From the NCBI RefSeq assembly GCF_000192865.1, contig NC_015276.1, positions 682,001 through 746,000 of the forward strand: 64,000 nucleotides of DNA. The letters are read 5' to 3'. The translations under genes were made by a program, and so were the position numbers. Below the pieces are notes generated by a model. It did not search any database and was not told the origin of the DNA. It worked only from the letters and a program-made list of their open reading frames with translations. This document shows, one piece after another, positions 52,432 through 61,487 of the stretch (positions are counted from its first letter, which is position 1; every line of letters begins with the position of its first letter). This stretch comes from Marinomonas mediterranea MMB-1 (GTDB lineage: Bacteria; Pseudomonadota; Gammaproteobacteria; Pseudomonadales; Marinomonadaceae).

Positions 52432-53472
52432 TTGTCTATGTTCGTTGAGTTCGGGTGGGGCGCAAATGGCGCTTTGGTCGGCTACCTTGAGTGGCTATCC
52501 ATTGAGCTGGTGAGCGCGTTGTCGGACCTAGCGAACATGAAAAAAAGAGTGTCTGTTTGGTATCTTGTGACAGGCATTCTTTTTGCCTTTATTGTTTTTT
52601 ATTGGCGCTATCGTATAAATGCGTTTAAGCGATTAAGTGCGTTATTTTCCATGTCCTTATGGTTTGGTCGTTCAGCAAGAGCGGACTATGCTCTTTGGCT
52701 GCTTAATCGCTTGTTACTGTCAGTGGTTTACCCCCGATTGTTGGGGAAACTCGCCTTAATTACTTGGTTGATGTATCAACTGTCAGAAGTCGGAGTCAAA
52801 CAGGCTTCTTTTCAGGTGCCTGATTGGCAAGTCATGATCGTGTTCTCGATTTGCTACTTTCTTCTGGATGACTTCTCTCGATTTTACCTTCACAGGCTTA
52901 TGCACCGTGTGCCTTTCCTGTGGCAGTTTCATCGTGTTCACCATAGCGCCACGAGGTTAATGCCTTTTACGGTGCTGAGAACGCATCCTGTTGAGGGAAT
53001 AATGTTTTATTTCCGTTCCTTAGTCGTACAGTCTGCTCTTGTTTCGCTGTTTCTTGTGCTATTTCCGGGACAAGTTTCGCTGTTTATGGTGGTTGGTGTC
53101 TTCTCAATGACGTTCGCATTTAATGTGTTGGGGGCAAATCTCAGACACTCTCCTGTTGCGTTGAGCTACGGCCCTAAGGTCGAAAAATGGCTAATTTCGC
53201 CAGCCCAACATCAGTTACATCATTCTGTCGATAAATCACATTACGACTGCAACTTTGGTGTTGTTTTAGCCATCTGGGATAGCGTTTTTTCTTCCTGGGT
53301 TCAGGGGAGTGATGCGCAGGTTGTGAAGTATGGCACGGGAACCGAGATAGATCATTGTTCCATCATTAGGCTCTATTTTGACCCTTTTGTCAGTGCACTT
53401 AAAGCGGGAATGGCTGCGTTTTATGTCTTTAGGCGGTTTAAAAGCAAAGAACGCGCAGATAAAATGGAGTGA
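52432..53472 (+). CDS. sterol-desaturase / fatty-acid hydroxylase family membrane enzyme
   Basis: 346 aa, several membrane helices and the full set of histidine boxes for a di-iron centre: HRLMH, HRVHH and QHQLHH, plus further His in RTHPVEG and HYDCNFG. The family hydroxylates lipids, sterols or carotenoids. I use TTG at 52432 with AAGGA six bases upstream; the ATG at 52438 is the alternative. Being a di-iron enzyme, it fits an iron-related context. Substrate unknown. Confidence 0.8.
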   Translation: MSMFVEFGWGANGALVGYLEWLSIELVSALSDLANMKKRVSVWYLVTGILFAFIVFYWRYRINAFKRLSALFSMSLWFGRSARADYALWLLNRLLLSVVYPRLLGKLALITWLMYQLSEVGVKQASFQVPDWQVMIVFSICYFLLDDFSRFYLHRLMHRVPFLWQFHRVHHSATRLMPFTVLRTHPVEGIMFYFRSLVVQSALVSLFLVLFPGQVSLFMVVGVFSMTFAFNVLGANLRHSPVALSYGPKVEKWLISPAQHQLHHSVDKSHYDCNFGVVLAIWDSVFSSWVQGSDAQVVKYGTGTEIDHCSIIRLYFDPFVSALKAGMAAFYVFRRFKSKERADKME

Positions 53473-53629
53473 TAAAGTACGCTACAAAATATACATATTA
53501 ATAAAAACGGTTTTCATTTATTATTTCAACACAAATTAACGTGTCAATTAATCGACTGAAATCGATCGAGATCTCTGTATAGAGGCGGGTTTCGGTGATT
53601 GGAAAATTAAAGCAAAGAGACTTATACCG

Positions 53630-54694
53630 ATGCGCTTACAAACTTCTTTTGTTTCTCGTTTTGCCCATTCTGTTCGACTTTCCACTATTGCGCTAGCTTC
53701 TGTTATTTCTTGTTCTTCATTCTATGCGACTGCTAGTGACGAAGTGAATGTTTACTCCGCTCGTAAAGAAGCATTGATAAAGCCTGCATTGGATCGATTT
53801 TCTAATGACACTGGTATCACTGTGAATTTAATCACAGGCTCAGCTGATGCTTTACTAAGACGTTTGCAAGTTGAAGGCGACGCGAGCCCTGCCGATCTGT
53901 TTGTTACGGTGGATGCTGGTCGACTCTTCCGCGCAAAAGATGCGGGTGTTCTTCAGCCGATTAAAGATGCTGAATTGGAAAGCGCTATTCCTGCTAACTT
54001 ACGAGATAGCGATGACTATTGGTTTGGTTTGTCACAACGCGCCCGCGTGATTTTCTACAATCCTAAGAAGGTTGAAGCGACGGAACTATCAACTTATGAA
54101 GACCTCGCTGACCCCAAATGGAAAGGTCGTATCTGTACGCGTTCTTCAACCAATATTTATAATCAGTCTCTTGTGGCTTCAATGATCGATGCGGATGGCA
54201 AAGAGGCAACGTTAGAATGGATTAAAGGTTTCATAGGTAATCTCGCTCGCCCTCCGTTTGGTGGCGATACGGACTTGCTAAAAGCGGTTGCGGCTGGCGT
54301 GTGTGATATTACGCTTGCGAACACGTATTACTTTGGTCGTCTTGGTCAAAGCAGTAATCCAAAAGACAACGCAGTATATGACGCGCTGGCTCTTTTCTGG
54401 CCAAATCAACAAGCCGATCAGCGAGGCGCACACGTTAATGTGAGTGGCGCTGGTGTGACTGCCTCAGCTAGTAATATCGATAATGCCATTAAACTGATTC
54501 GTTACCTGACTAACCACGAGTCTCAAGTATGGTATGCCGATGTAAACAACGAATACCCCGTTGTAGAAGGAGTGCTGCCCCCTAAGAGCTTACAACCTTT
54601 TGGCGAATTTAAAGCAGACAAGTTGTCTTTGAGTGTGCTGGGTGACAACAACCGACTCGCGGTTGAATTAATGGACGAGGCGGGTTGGAAATAA
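53630..54694 (+). CDS. fbpA: Ferric-iron ABC transporter, substrate-binding protein
   Basis: 354 aa with signal peptide (ends near YATASDEVN). VNVYSARKEALIKPALDRF, ADLFVTVDAGRL, and the iron-binding tyrosine pair in LANTYYFGRLG match FbpA/FutA. Delivers Fe3+ to the FbpBC importer. An AT-rich 157-bp leader carries AAAAACGGTTTTCATTTAT, a weak Fur-like match. The permease gene starts about 98 bp downstream. Confidence 0.93.
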   Translation: MRLQTSFVSRFAHSVRLSTIALASVISCSSFYATASDEVNVYSARKEALIKPALDRFSNDTGITVNLITGSADALLRRLQVEGDASPADLFVTVDAGRLFRAKDAGVLQPIKDAELESAIPANLRDSDDYWFGLSQRARVIFYNPKKVEATELSTYEDLADPKWKGRICTRSSTNIYNQSLVASMIDADGKEATLEWIKGFIGNLARPPFGGDTDLLKAVAAGVCDITLANTYYFGRLGQSSNPKDNAVYDALALFWPNQQADQRGAHVNVSGAGVTASASNIDNAIKLIRYLTNHESQVWYADVNNEYPVVEGVLPPKSLQPFGEFKADKLSLSVLGDNNRLAVELMDEAGWK

Positions 54695-54792
54695 AGCCTA
54701 TTTTTGAGCGGCTTAGTTTTTTGAGATTAAGACCTTAATGCGTTTTTTCTGAAGTGCTAGGGCCTTGAAGTTGTAAGTAAGTAGGTAGAAAA

Positions 54793-56466
54793 ATGGATAA
54801 CAAGATGTCGAGAGCGAACGTTGATGTGCCGACGAATAAAACGGTCGCGATACGCTCTTTCTCTTACTTAAAGTGGATCAGTATTGTTATTGCTCTGCTT
54901 TTGTCCCTGCCTGTTTTAGTTATTGTGTCTAATCTTTTCAATGGCACAGAGATTTGGCTTCACCTTGTTAACACCGTTTTAGCAGATTACGTAACGAATT
55001 CTCTGATATTAATGTTAAGTGTTGCGGTGGGCGTACTTTTGCTCGGTGTGCCTGCTGCTTGGTTAACGAGTGCCTGTGAGTTTCCTGGTAAGCAGGTGTT
55101 AAGTTGGGCGCTTTTGCTTCCTCTCGCGATGCCTGCATACATTATTGCTTATACCTATACGGGGCTTTTTGATTTCGCTGGGCCGGTTCAAACTTTTATT
55201 CGTGAAGCAACTGGACTTGGTTACGGCGAATACTGGTTTTTTGAGATCCGGTCTATTGGCGGCGCCATCGCCATGTTGAGTTTGGTCTTGTATCCGTATG
55301 TTTACCTTATGAGTCGCGCCGCTTTTCTTGAGCAATCCGCCAATACACTCGAAGTCAGCCGAACTTTGGGTTATTCCAATGTTAAATCCTTTTTCTATCT
55401 CGCATTGCCATTAGCGCGCCCCGCGATTATTGCGGGTCTAACGCTCGCGATGATGGAGGTTTTAGCGGATTATGGAACCGTTCAATACTTTAGTGTGACA
55501 ACCTTTACGACGGGAATCATGCGTACGTTTTATGGCTTCGGCGATTTGGCGGGCGCCGCTCAGCTGGCGGGTATATTGCTTCTATTTGTCAGTGTCTTGA
55601 TCCTCACAGAACGCTATTCTCGACGGAAAATTCAGTATCATTCTTCCGGTCTGCGTAAAACCAGTCAAAGATTGATCCAATTGTCTGGGTGGAAGGGCGC
55701 AGCGGCGACAATGGTTTGCTTAGTGCCGATTTTACTCGGGTTCGCTTTACCTGCGGCGGTGCTTCTATATTGGAGCGTGTTTGAAGCCGCGCCTCTAACG
55801 TGGGACTTTGTTAAGCTGGCTTGGAACTCATTTTCTCTTGCTCTCTATGCAGCCCTCATCGCCGTATTTTTTGCGTTGATTTTGTCCTATGCAATGAGGC
55901 TTCATAAAAGTAAAAGTGTTTCATACGCTGTAACGAGTGCGGGTATGGGGTATGCACTGCCTGGGACGATCATTGCGATTGGCGTGATTGTTCCTCTTGC
56001 TTGGTTAGATCACAAAATTATTGCCTTTGTTAAGCATACATTTGATGTCAAAGTTGGGCTTTTATTGTCGGGTACCTTGGTTGCGCTTTTGTTCGCTTAC
56101 ACAGTACGATTCATGGCGGTATCACTTGGTGCGGTGCAGAGCGGACTCGGTAAAGTAAAACCGAGTATGGATATGGCAGGCAGGTCGCTTGGTCTTACGC
56201 CGATGGGAGTTTTGAAACGCATTCATCTACCACTTTTGAAAAGCTCAATTTTAACGGCAATTTTGATTGTGTTCGTGGATGTGTTGAAGGAGTTGCCCGC
56301 TACGCTTATTCTACGGCCCTTCAATTTCAATACGTTGGCGGTTCGTGCGTTTGAACTGGCCTCGGACGAGCGCTTAGTGGATGCTGCCCCCGCCTCAATA
56401 ATGATTGTGTTGGTAGGTTTGCTTCCTGTCATACTTCTAAGTCGATCCATTTCCAATAACCACTAG
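54793..56466 (+). CDS. fbpB: Ferric-iron ABC transporter permease (fused double permease)
   Basis: 557 aa with about 12 membrane helices and two binding-protein-dependent transport domains in one chain. EAA-loop-like stretches are seen in LEVSRTLGYSNVKSFFYLALP and DMAGRSLGLTPMGVLKRIHLP (here shortened: each contains the G-hydrophobic pattern that contacts the ATPase). It is followed by fbpC after 17 bp. Length agrees with other FbpB (500-560 aa). Confidence 0.92.
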   Translation: MDNKMSRANVDVPTNKTVAIRSFSYLKWISIVIALLLSLPVLVIVSNLFNGTEIWLHLVNTVLADYVTNSLILMLSVAVGVLLLGVPAAWLTSACEFPGKQVLSWALLLPLAMPAYIIAYTYTGLFDFAGPVQTFIREATGLGYGEYWFFEIRSIGGAIAMLSLVLYPYVYLMSRAAFLEQSANTLEVSRTLGYSNVKSFFYLALPLARPAIIAGLTLAMMEVLADYGTVQYFSVTTFTTGIMRTFYGFGDLAGAAQLAGILLLFVSVLILTERYSRRKIQYHSSGLRKTSQRLIQLSGWKGAAATMVCLVPILLGFALPAAVLLYWSVFEAAPLTWDFVKLAWNSFSLALYAALIAVFFALILSYAMRLHKSKSVSYAVTSAGMGYALPGTIIAIGVIVPLAWLDHKIIAFVKHTFDVKVGLLLSGTLVALLFAYTVRFMAVSLGAVQSGLGKVKPSMDMAGRSLGLTPMGVLKRIHLPLLKSSILTAILIVFVDVLKELPATLILRPFNFNTLAVRAFELASDERLVDAAPASIMIVLVGLLPVILLSRSISNNH

Positions 56467-56483
56467 ATAACCTAGGACACGTA

Positions 56484-57560
56484 ATGACTTCTTTTCCGCC
56501 TAATAAAGTTTTAAAAGAACTGGATGTAAGAGACCTTGCTGTTGGATATCAGGGGCAGGTGGTGGTTGAAGGCGTTTCGTTCAAGTTACTTGAAGGGCAA
56601 ATTGGGTGCTTATTGGGGCCGAGTGGTTGTGGCAAATCGACTTTGCTGAGAGCGATTGCAGGTTTTGAACCTGTTATGTCCGGCGAAATTAGTTTGAACG
56701 ATCAGACGATATCAAACAGTGCGTCCGTGATACCACCGGAACAACGGGAAATCGGTATGGTGTTTCAAGATATTGCCTTGTTCCCACATCTTACCATCGC
56801 AGACAATATTGCATTCGGTCTGACTAAGCTCTCTAAATCGGAAAAAACAGCGCGAGTCGATGAGTTGCTAAACTTGGTAGGTTTATCGGGATACCAAGAC
56901 CGTTACCCTCACTCGCTATCTGGCGGGCAGCAGCAGCGTGTTGCACTGGCTAGAGCAATAGCGCCAAAACCGAAGTTATTGCTTATGGATGAACCTTTCT
57001 CTGGCCTGGATGCAAAACTGCGCGAGGAGCTGGTTCCTGATATCAGAAGTATCCTGTTGCATGAAAAAATGAGTGCAATATTGGTGACGCATGATCAAAT
57101 GGAAGCGTTCGCAATGGCGGATATGATCGCAGTAATGGATGCCGGTAAGGTTCACCAGTATGGTTCAGCGTATCAGATTTATCATCGCCCAGAAACGCGA
57201 TTTGTTGCCACTTTCATTGGTCAAGGAGACTTTTTACCTGCGGTAGTGTGTGGTAAAAATTGCGTTCATTCTGATTTAGGTCGTATTCAAGGCGAGTTAA
57301 ATCATGGCTTTGAAAATGATATAAAAGTCGACCTTCTAGTGAGGCCTGATGACATTATTCATGATGATGACAGTACGTCAAAAGGCTTAATTGTCAGTAA
57401 GTGGTTTCGAGGTTCTCACTTTCTTTATCGTGTTAAATTGAGCTCCGGTAACGTCGTATACTGTTTTGCGTCCTCGCATCACAATCACTTTATTGGACAG
57501 GAAATCGGTATAACAGTAGAGCTCGATCACTTGGTGATGTTTGAAAAGGCACAAGCTTAA
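56484..57560 (+). CDS. fbpC: Ferric-iron ABC transporter ATPase
   Basis: 358 aa. Walker A GPSGCGKST, Q loop VFQDIALFPH, signature LSGGQQQRV, Walker B LLLMDEPFSGLD and switch His (LVTHDQ). The C-terminal 120 residues form a TOBE-like regulatory part. Powers Fe3+ uptake with FbpAB. Confidence 0.94.
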   Translation: MTSFPPNKVLKELDVRDLAVGYQGQVVVEGVSFKLLEGQIGCLLGPSGCGKSTLLRAIAGFEPVMSGEISLNDQTISNSASVIPPEQREIGMVFQDIALFPHLTIADNIAFGLTKLSKSEKTARVDELLNLVGLSGYQDRYPHSLSGGQQQRVALARAIAPKPKLLLMDEPFSGLDAKLREELVPDIRSILLHEKMSAILVTHDQMEAFAMADMIAVMDAGKVHQYGSAYQIYHRPETRFVATFIGQGDFLPAVVCGKNCVHSDLGRIQGELNHGFENDIKVDLLVRPDDIIHDDDSTSKGLIVSKWFRGSHFLYRVKLSSGNVVYCFASSHHNHFIGQEIGITVELDHLVMFEKAQA

Positions 57561-57621
57561 GCGCAGGGAAAATACACACTGCGCAAAACTAGATGTTATT
57601 TAGTTAACAGTTACACTAACG

Positions 57622-58488
57622 CTACATGGCTCCGATGCCTTGTTCTCGACAGGCATCGACAAGACCTTCAAAGTCGTAATCAGTCAGCTCTAAGTGCTCA
57701 AGTGCGTAATGCCCAATTTGTTCCCACTCATAATCTGTGCTGCAGCCCCCTAAAATTTTATGGGTTTTACTGATGTGCTCTGCCATCTTTAAAATCGACA
57801 TAAAGGTAAGGTGTTTAACATCGCCTGCGATTCTGTTTTGATACAGTTGCTCTGCTCTATGGTGATGCGCAACAACATGACAGCAGGTTTTCGGAAGTGC
57901 CCAAGATTTTGCAAGATAATAACCAACGACTGAATGATTGGTTTTGAAGGCTTTATTCTCACGGTCTGTAAGATTAAAAGAGGCATCTTGATATCCTTCT
58001 TTCATCACGTCCGCGTAGCCGTCAAAACGCATCATCATCATAGGTACGCCTGCATTATGGAATAACCCCAAGGCGTAGCACTCATCTTGATACTTAAAGC
58101 CTACCTGAGTCGCAATGCTGGAACTTACTGCGGCCACATCCATTGCATTGTCCCAAAACTGATGCATGGACTCGATACTTTCATCGGATAGCTCACTTTT
58201 TACGGAGATCCCGTTAACGATGTTCGCGATACTGTTTATTCCTAGCATCATAACGGCTTGCTGAATCGAAGCAATCTTTCTTGGTAGACCAAAAAAAGCC
58301 GAATTAACGAACTTAAGTACCGCAGCTGAAAGTCCTACATCATTCGCGATAATTTGAGCAATGCGCCCCATATCTGGTTCAGGCATTGCCTGTTCCATGT
58401 GTAAGTCAACCATGACTTGGGGTTGTGGTGGGATAGCAATGCCTTGTAGGACACGCTTTATTTGAGAATCTGAGAGCTCTGTTGACAT
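57622..58488 (-). CDS. HDOD-domain protein
   Basis: 288 aa, almost wholly an HDOD domain: MVDLHMEQAMPEPDMG, VLKFVNSAFFGLPRKIASI, QQAVMMLGINSIANIV, FHNAGVPMMM and HSVVGYYLAKSWALP. HDOD proteins are regulators in two-component and c-di-GMP signalling, with HD motifs mostly lost. No receiver or EAL part is attached. Convergent with fbpC; stand-alone. Confidence 0.88.
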   Translation of the reverse strand: MSTELSDSQIKRVLQGIAIPPQPQVMVDLHMEQAMPEPDMGRIAQIIANDVGLSAAVLKFVNSAFFGLPRKIASIQQAVMMLGINSIANIVNGISVKSELSDESIESMHQFWDNAMDVAAVSSSIATQVGFKYQDECYALGLFHNAGVPMMMMRFDGYADVMKEGYQDASFNLTDRENKAFKTNHSVVGYYLAKSWALPKTCCHVVAHHHRAEQLYQNRIAGDVKHLTFMSILKMAEHISKTHKILGGCSTDYEWEQIGHYALEHLELTDYDFEGLVDACREQGIGAM

Positions 58489-58599
58489 CGGGCCGCCTCG
58501 TTATCGTGTGTTATCAAAATATCTTTTTGAACTTATTCAACACTCGTTTAGCATTCGCAGAGTATAGTCATTATAATATCGCTTTTTTAACGCTATTGG

Positions 58600-59805
58600 G
58601 TGAATAAATTGAGTGTAATTCGACTAAAAGGTCAATCAGATCGTCGTCTTCGTGCAGGGCATCATTGGATTTACAGTAATGAGGTAAATACTAATGCAAC
58701 GCCGTTGAAGCAATTTGAGCCAGGCGATCAGGTCGTGGTTGAAAATGCTCAAGGAAAAGCCCTGGGTATCGCCACTATAAACCCTAACACCTTGATCTGT
58801 GGACGATTAATTAGCCGAAGTGTCGATACGGTTTTGAATAAATCTACTCTAGTTCATCGTTTAAAAATAGCACTTTCTCTACGTGAATCTAGCTACAATA
58901 CTCCTTATTATCGATTAGTTTTTGGTGATGCTGACGGTCTTTCCGGTCTGGTTGTGGACCGCTTTGCCGACATTTTGGTTGTTCAAATCTCCACCGCGGG
59001 TATGGAACGCGTTAAGTCCGAGATCATAGAGGCACTTCAGGATGTTGTAAAACCAGTCGCTATTCTAATGAAAAATGACGGTAAGATGCGTAACATCGAA
59101 GGTTTGGATACCTATGTTGAAGAAGTTGTTGGCACGGTTCCAGAAGTTGTTTACTTGCAAGAAAATGACACCTTGTTTCAAGCGCCTGTTTGGGATGGCC
59201 AAAAAACAGGGTGGTTTTACGACCACAGGGAAAACCGCAAAACCATGCAGCAATACTGTGCTGGCAAACGTGTGCTAGACGTATTCTCTTATGTGGGAGG
59301 CTGGGGTGTTCAGGCAGCAGCAGCGGGCGCAACAGATGTGACTTTTATTGATGCATCGGCGCCAGCATTAGATCATGTAGAAGCGAATCTCGCATTGAAC
59401 CAATTCGAAGGTAATTCAGACCTAATGAATGGGGACGCCTTTGAAGCGATGCAATCTCTGATTGAAGACAAAGAGCGTTTTGATGTCGTCGTTATGGACC
59501 CTCCAGCGTTTATTGCGCGTCGCAAAGACATTAAAGCTGGAGAAGGTGCTTATCATAGAGCCAATCAGCTTGCGATGAGACTTGTTGCGAAAGGTGGTCT
59601 ACTCGTTACGGGGTCTTGCTCTATGCACTTAGCGACAGACCGATTGCATGACATCATTCGTAGTAACAGTCGACAGTTAGAGCGCTTCTCTCAGCTTATA
59701 TACCGTGGTACGCAAGCGCCGGATCATCCAGTGCATCCTGCGATCGAAGAAACGGAGTATCTGAAAGCGTTGTTTTATCGTGTCCACAATAACATGGGCT
59801 TATAA
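58600..59805 (+). CDS. rlmI: 23S rRNA m5C methyltransferase, RlmI-like
   Basis: 401 aa. PUA domain (RRLRAGHHWIYSNEV, FEPGDQVVVENAQGKALG), then EEVVGTVPEV and the SAM-binding VLDVFSYVGGWGVQAAAAGA, with the DPPAFIARR catalytic motif and TGSCSMHL containing the second Cys. RlmI (YccW) methylates C1962. The GTG at 58600 is used; a TTG three codons in is possible. The substrate position is by homology. Confidence 0.87.
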   Translation: MNKLSVIRLKGQSDRRLRAGHHWIYSNEVNTNATPLKQFEPGDQVVVENAQGKALGIATINPNTLICGRLISRSVDTVLNKSTLVHRLKIALSLRESSYNTPYYRLVFGDADGLSGLVVDRFADILVVQISTAGMERVKSEIIEALQDVVKPVAILMKNDGKMRNIEGLDTYVEEVVGTVPEVVYLQENDTLFQAPVWDGQKTGWFYDHRENRKTMQQYCAGKRVLDVFSYVGGWGVQAAAAGATDVTFIDASAPALDHVEANLALNQFEGNSDLMNGDAFEAMQSLIEDKERFDVVVMDPPAFIARRKDIKAGEGAYHRANQLAMRLVAKGGLLVTGSCSMHLATDRLHDIIRSNSRQLERFSQLIYRGTQAPDHPVHPAIEETEYLKALFYRVHNNMGL

Positions 59806-59914
59806 AGCGCCTCGATCATTTCCGTTTAAAATGTCAAAGTAGGGCGTTACTTCTGACGGGGTAACTTTTTAATAAATGACTTTTGAAAGAAGGCTTTCCG
59901 AGAGTAAGGCCTGA

Positions 59915-59950
59915 AGATAGGGAGAGCTTTAAATATCGTTCTCCCTATCT
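59915..59950. terminator. hairpin between convergent genes
   Basis: Perfect 11-bp stem AGATAGGGAGA/TCTCCCTATCT with a 14-base loop, between rlmI (plus) and the HAD gene (minus). Few T follow, so termination is plausible but weak. Confidence 0.45.
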
Positions 59951-60001
59951 TAGAGTGCTAACCTAATCCTTAAGTTCGACTCTTTTGTTCTACTTGCCTT
60001 T

Positions 60002-60664
60002 CTATGTGTTGTCTCTAAGCGAGATGTGTTGCCAATTTCGTTCCTTAGCGATGTCTGACAAAATATCATCAGCATCGACGGCGATAGGGTGCTCTACTTT
60101 TTCAAGTAAGGCGAGGTCATTTCTTGAGTCGGTGTAGAAATAACTGCCTTCCATCGAATGTCCTGTTTCCTCAAGCCATTCTTGTAAGCGCGTTACTTTA
60201 CCTTCCTGAAAGCTAGGTACACCGACAATACCACCAGTGTATCGGCCATCTACCAGTTCTGGTACGGGTGCAATAATGTGATCCATTCCAAGTTTTTCTG
60301 AGATGGGACCCGTTACAAATTGATTTGTAGCAGTGATTAAGAGTAGAAAGTGACCTTGGTCCTTGTGATGTTGCAGCAGCTCAGTGGCTTTTTGTTGCAT
60401 CATAGGCTCGACTTTTTCTTCCATAAACTCGTCGTGCAGTGTTTTTAATTCGTCTTTTGTGAAGCGTGTAAGCGGTTTTAGAGAAAAACTCAGATATTCA
60501 AAAATATCCAATGTGCCGCTTTGATATTGTTCAAAAAATCGGTCGTTGGCGGCTTTGTAAGTATTAATATCAACAAGTCCCTTTTCTACTAGGAATTGTC
60601 CCCAATTGTAGTCGCTGTCGCCACTTAGCAAAGTGCCGTCTAAATCAAAAATCGCAAGTGTCAC
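60002..60664 (-). CDS. HAD-IB phosphatase (SerB-like)
   Basis: 220 aa. Motif I DLDGTL, motif II LLITATN (Thr/Ser), motif III Lys in QEGKVTRL and motif IV YFYTDSRNDLALL. Two-helix cap as in phosphoserine phosphatases. It stands divergent from rppH, as PA0335 does in Pseudomonas, which has been reported to act as a histidinol phosphatase. That activity is a possibility here, not shown. Confidence 0.85.
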   Translation of the reverse strand: MTLAIFDLDGTLLSGDSDYNWGQFLVEKGLVDINTYKAANDRFFEQYQSGTLDIFEYLSFSLKPLTRFTKDELKTLHDEFMEEKVEPMMQQKATELLQHHKDQGHFLLLITATNQFVTGPISEKLGMDHIIAPVPELVDGRYTGGIVGVPSFQEGKVTRLQEWLEETGHSMEGSYFYTDSRNDLALLEKVEHPIAVDADDILSDIAKERNWQHISLRDNT

Positions 60665-60846
60665 GGGTTGGCCTCACATATACGGTGTAACGCCAAATTA
60701 TACGCGTCGTATCGCGCTTTCGGTAGCCTAGATTTCGAACGCTAAAGGCTTATCTAAAAGTGTGCCAAAATGTATATCGAATTGTGTAAAGGCCTGATTT
60801 ATGGAACAATGAATTCAGTTTATCTTTAAAGTATAGGTGATAGCTC

Positions 60847-61347
60847 GTGATTGACGCAGACGGATATAGACCGAATGTGGGCATCATTTTGATGAACGAG
60901 CGTGGCCAGTTACTTTGGGCGAGGCGTGTAGGGCAAAATGCCTGGCAATTCCCCCAAGGTGGCATTAAATCTGATGAAACCCCAGAGGAAGCTCTTTATC
61001 GAGAGTTGAAAGAAGAAGTCGGTTTAGAACCCTATCAAGTTGAAATAGTGGGCAAGACTCGGGGGTGGTTACGTTATCGTTTACCAAAACGAATGTTACG
61101 GCATAATAGTAAGCCACTGTGTATTGGTCAAAAGCAAAAATGGTTTTTGTTAACCATTCGTTGTGCCGATACTTGTGTTTGTGTAGATAGTTCTGATTGT
61201 CCAGAATTTGACGGATGGCGATGGGTCAGCTATTGGTATCCTCTTGGACAAGTTGTAGCCTTTAAAAAGGATGTCTACCGCCGTGCGCTGAAGGAACTGG
61301 TTCCAAATGCGCACCGCTGGATAGAAAGACAACAGGTGAAGCGATAG
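60847..61347 (+). CDS. rppH: RNA pyrophosphohydrolase RppH
   Basis: 166 aa, NUDIX. MIDADGYRPNVGIILMNERG, QFPQGGIKSDETPEEALYRE and LKEEVGLEP form the box. The C-terminal ends DVYRRALKELVPNA as in other RppH. It removes the 5' pyrophosphate of mRNA, opening it to RNase E. GTG start with ATAGCTC upstream; transcribed divergently from the HAD gene. Confidence 0.95.
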   Translation: MIDADGYRPNVGIILMNERGQLLWARRVGQNAWQFPQGGIKSDETPEEALYRELKEEVGLEPYQVEIVGKTRGWLRYRLPKRMLRHNSKPLCIGQKQKWFLLTIRCADTCVCVDSSDCPEFDGWRWVSYWYPLGQVVAFKKDVYRRALKELVPNAHRWIERQQVKR

Positions 61348-61487
61348 TTAATCCTATTGTATTTAGATAGTATTTAGATTTTTAAAATTAGCATTTCCTA
61401 ATATATAGGTGGCTAAGGTTGAACGTACTAACGTAAAATACATCGCTTTGGATATTGTTTGTACATTAGAAAATTAAAAGGAGGGTT

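Noticed and set aside
53490..53530. Fur box before fbpA
   Set aside because: AAAAACGGTTTTCATTTAT fits the consensus too weakly; mentioned only in the fbpA entry.
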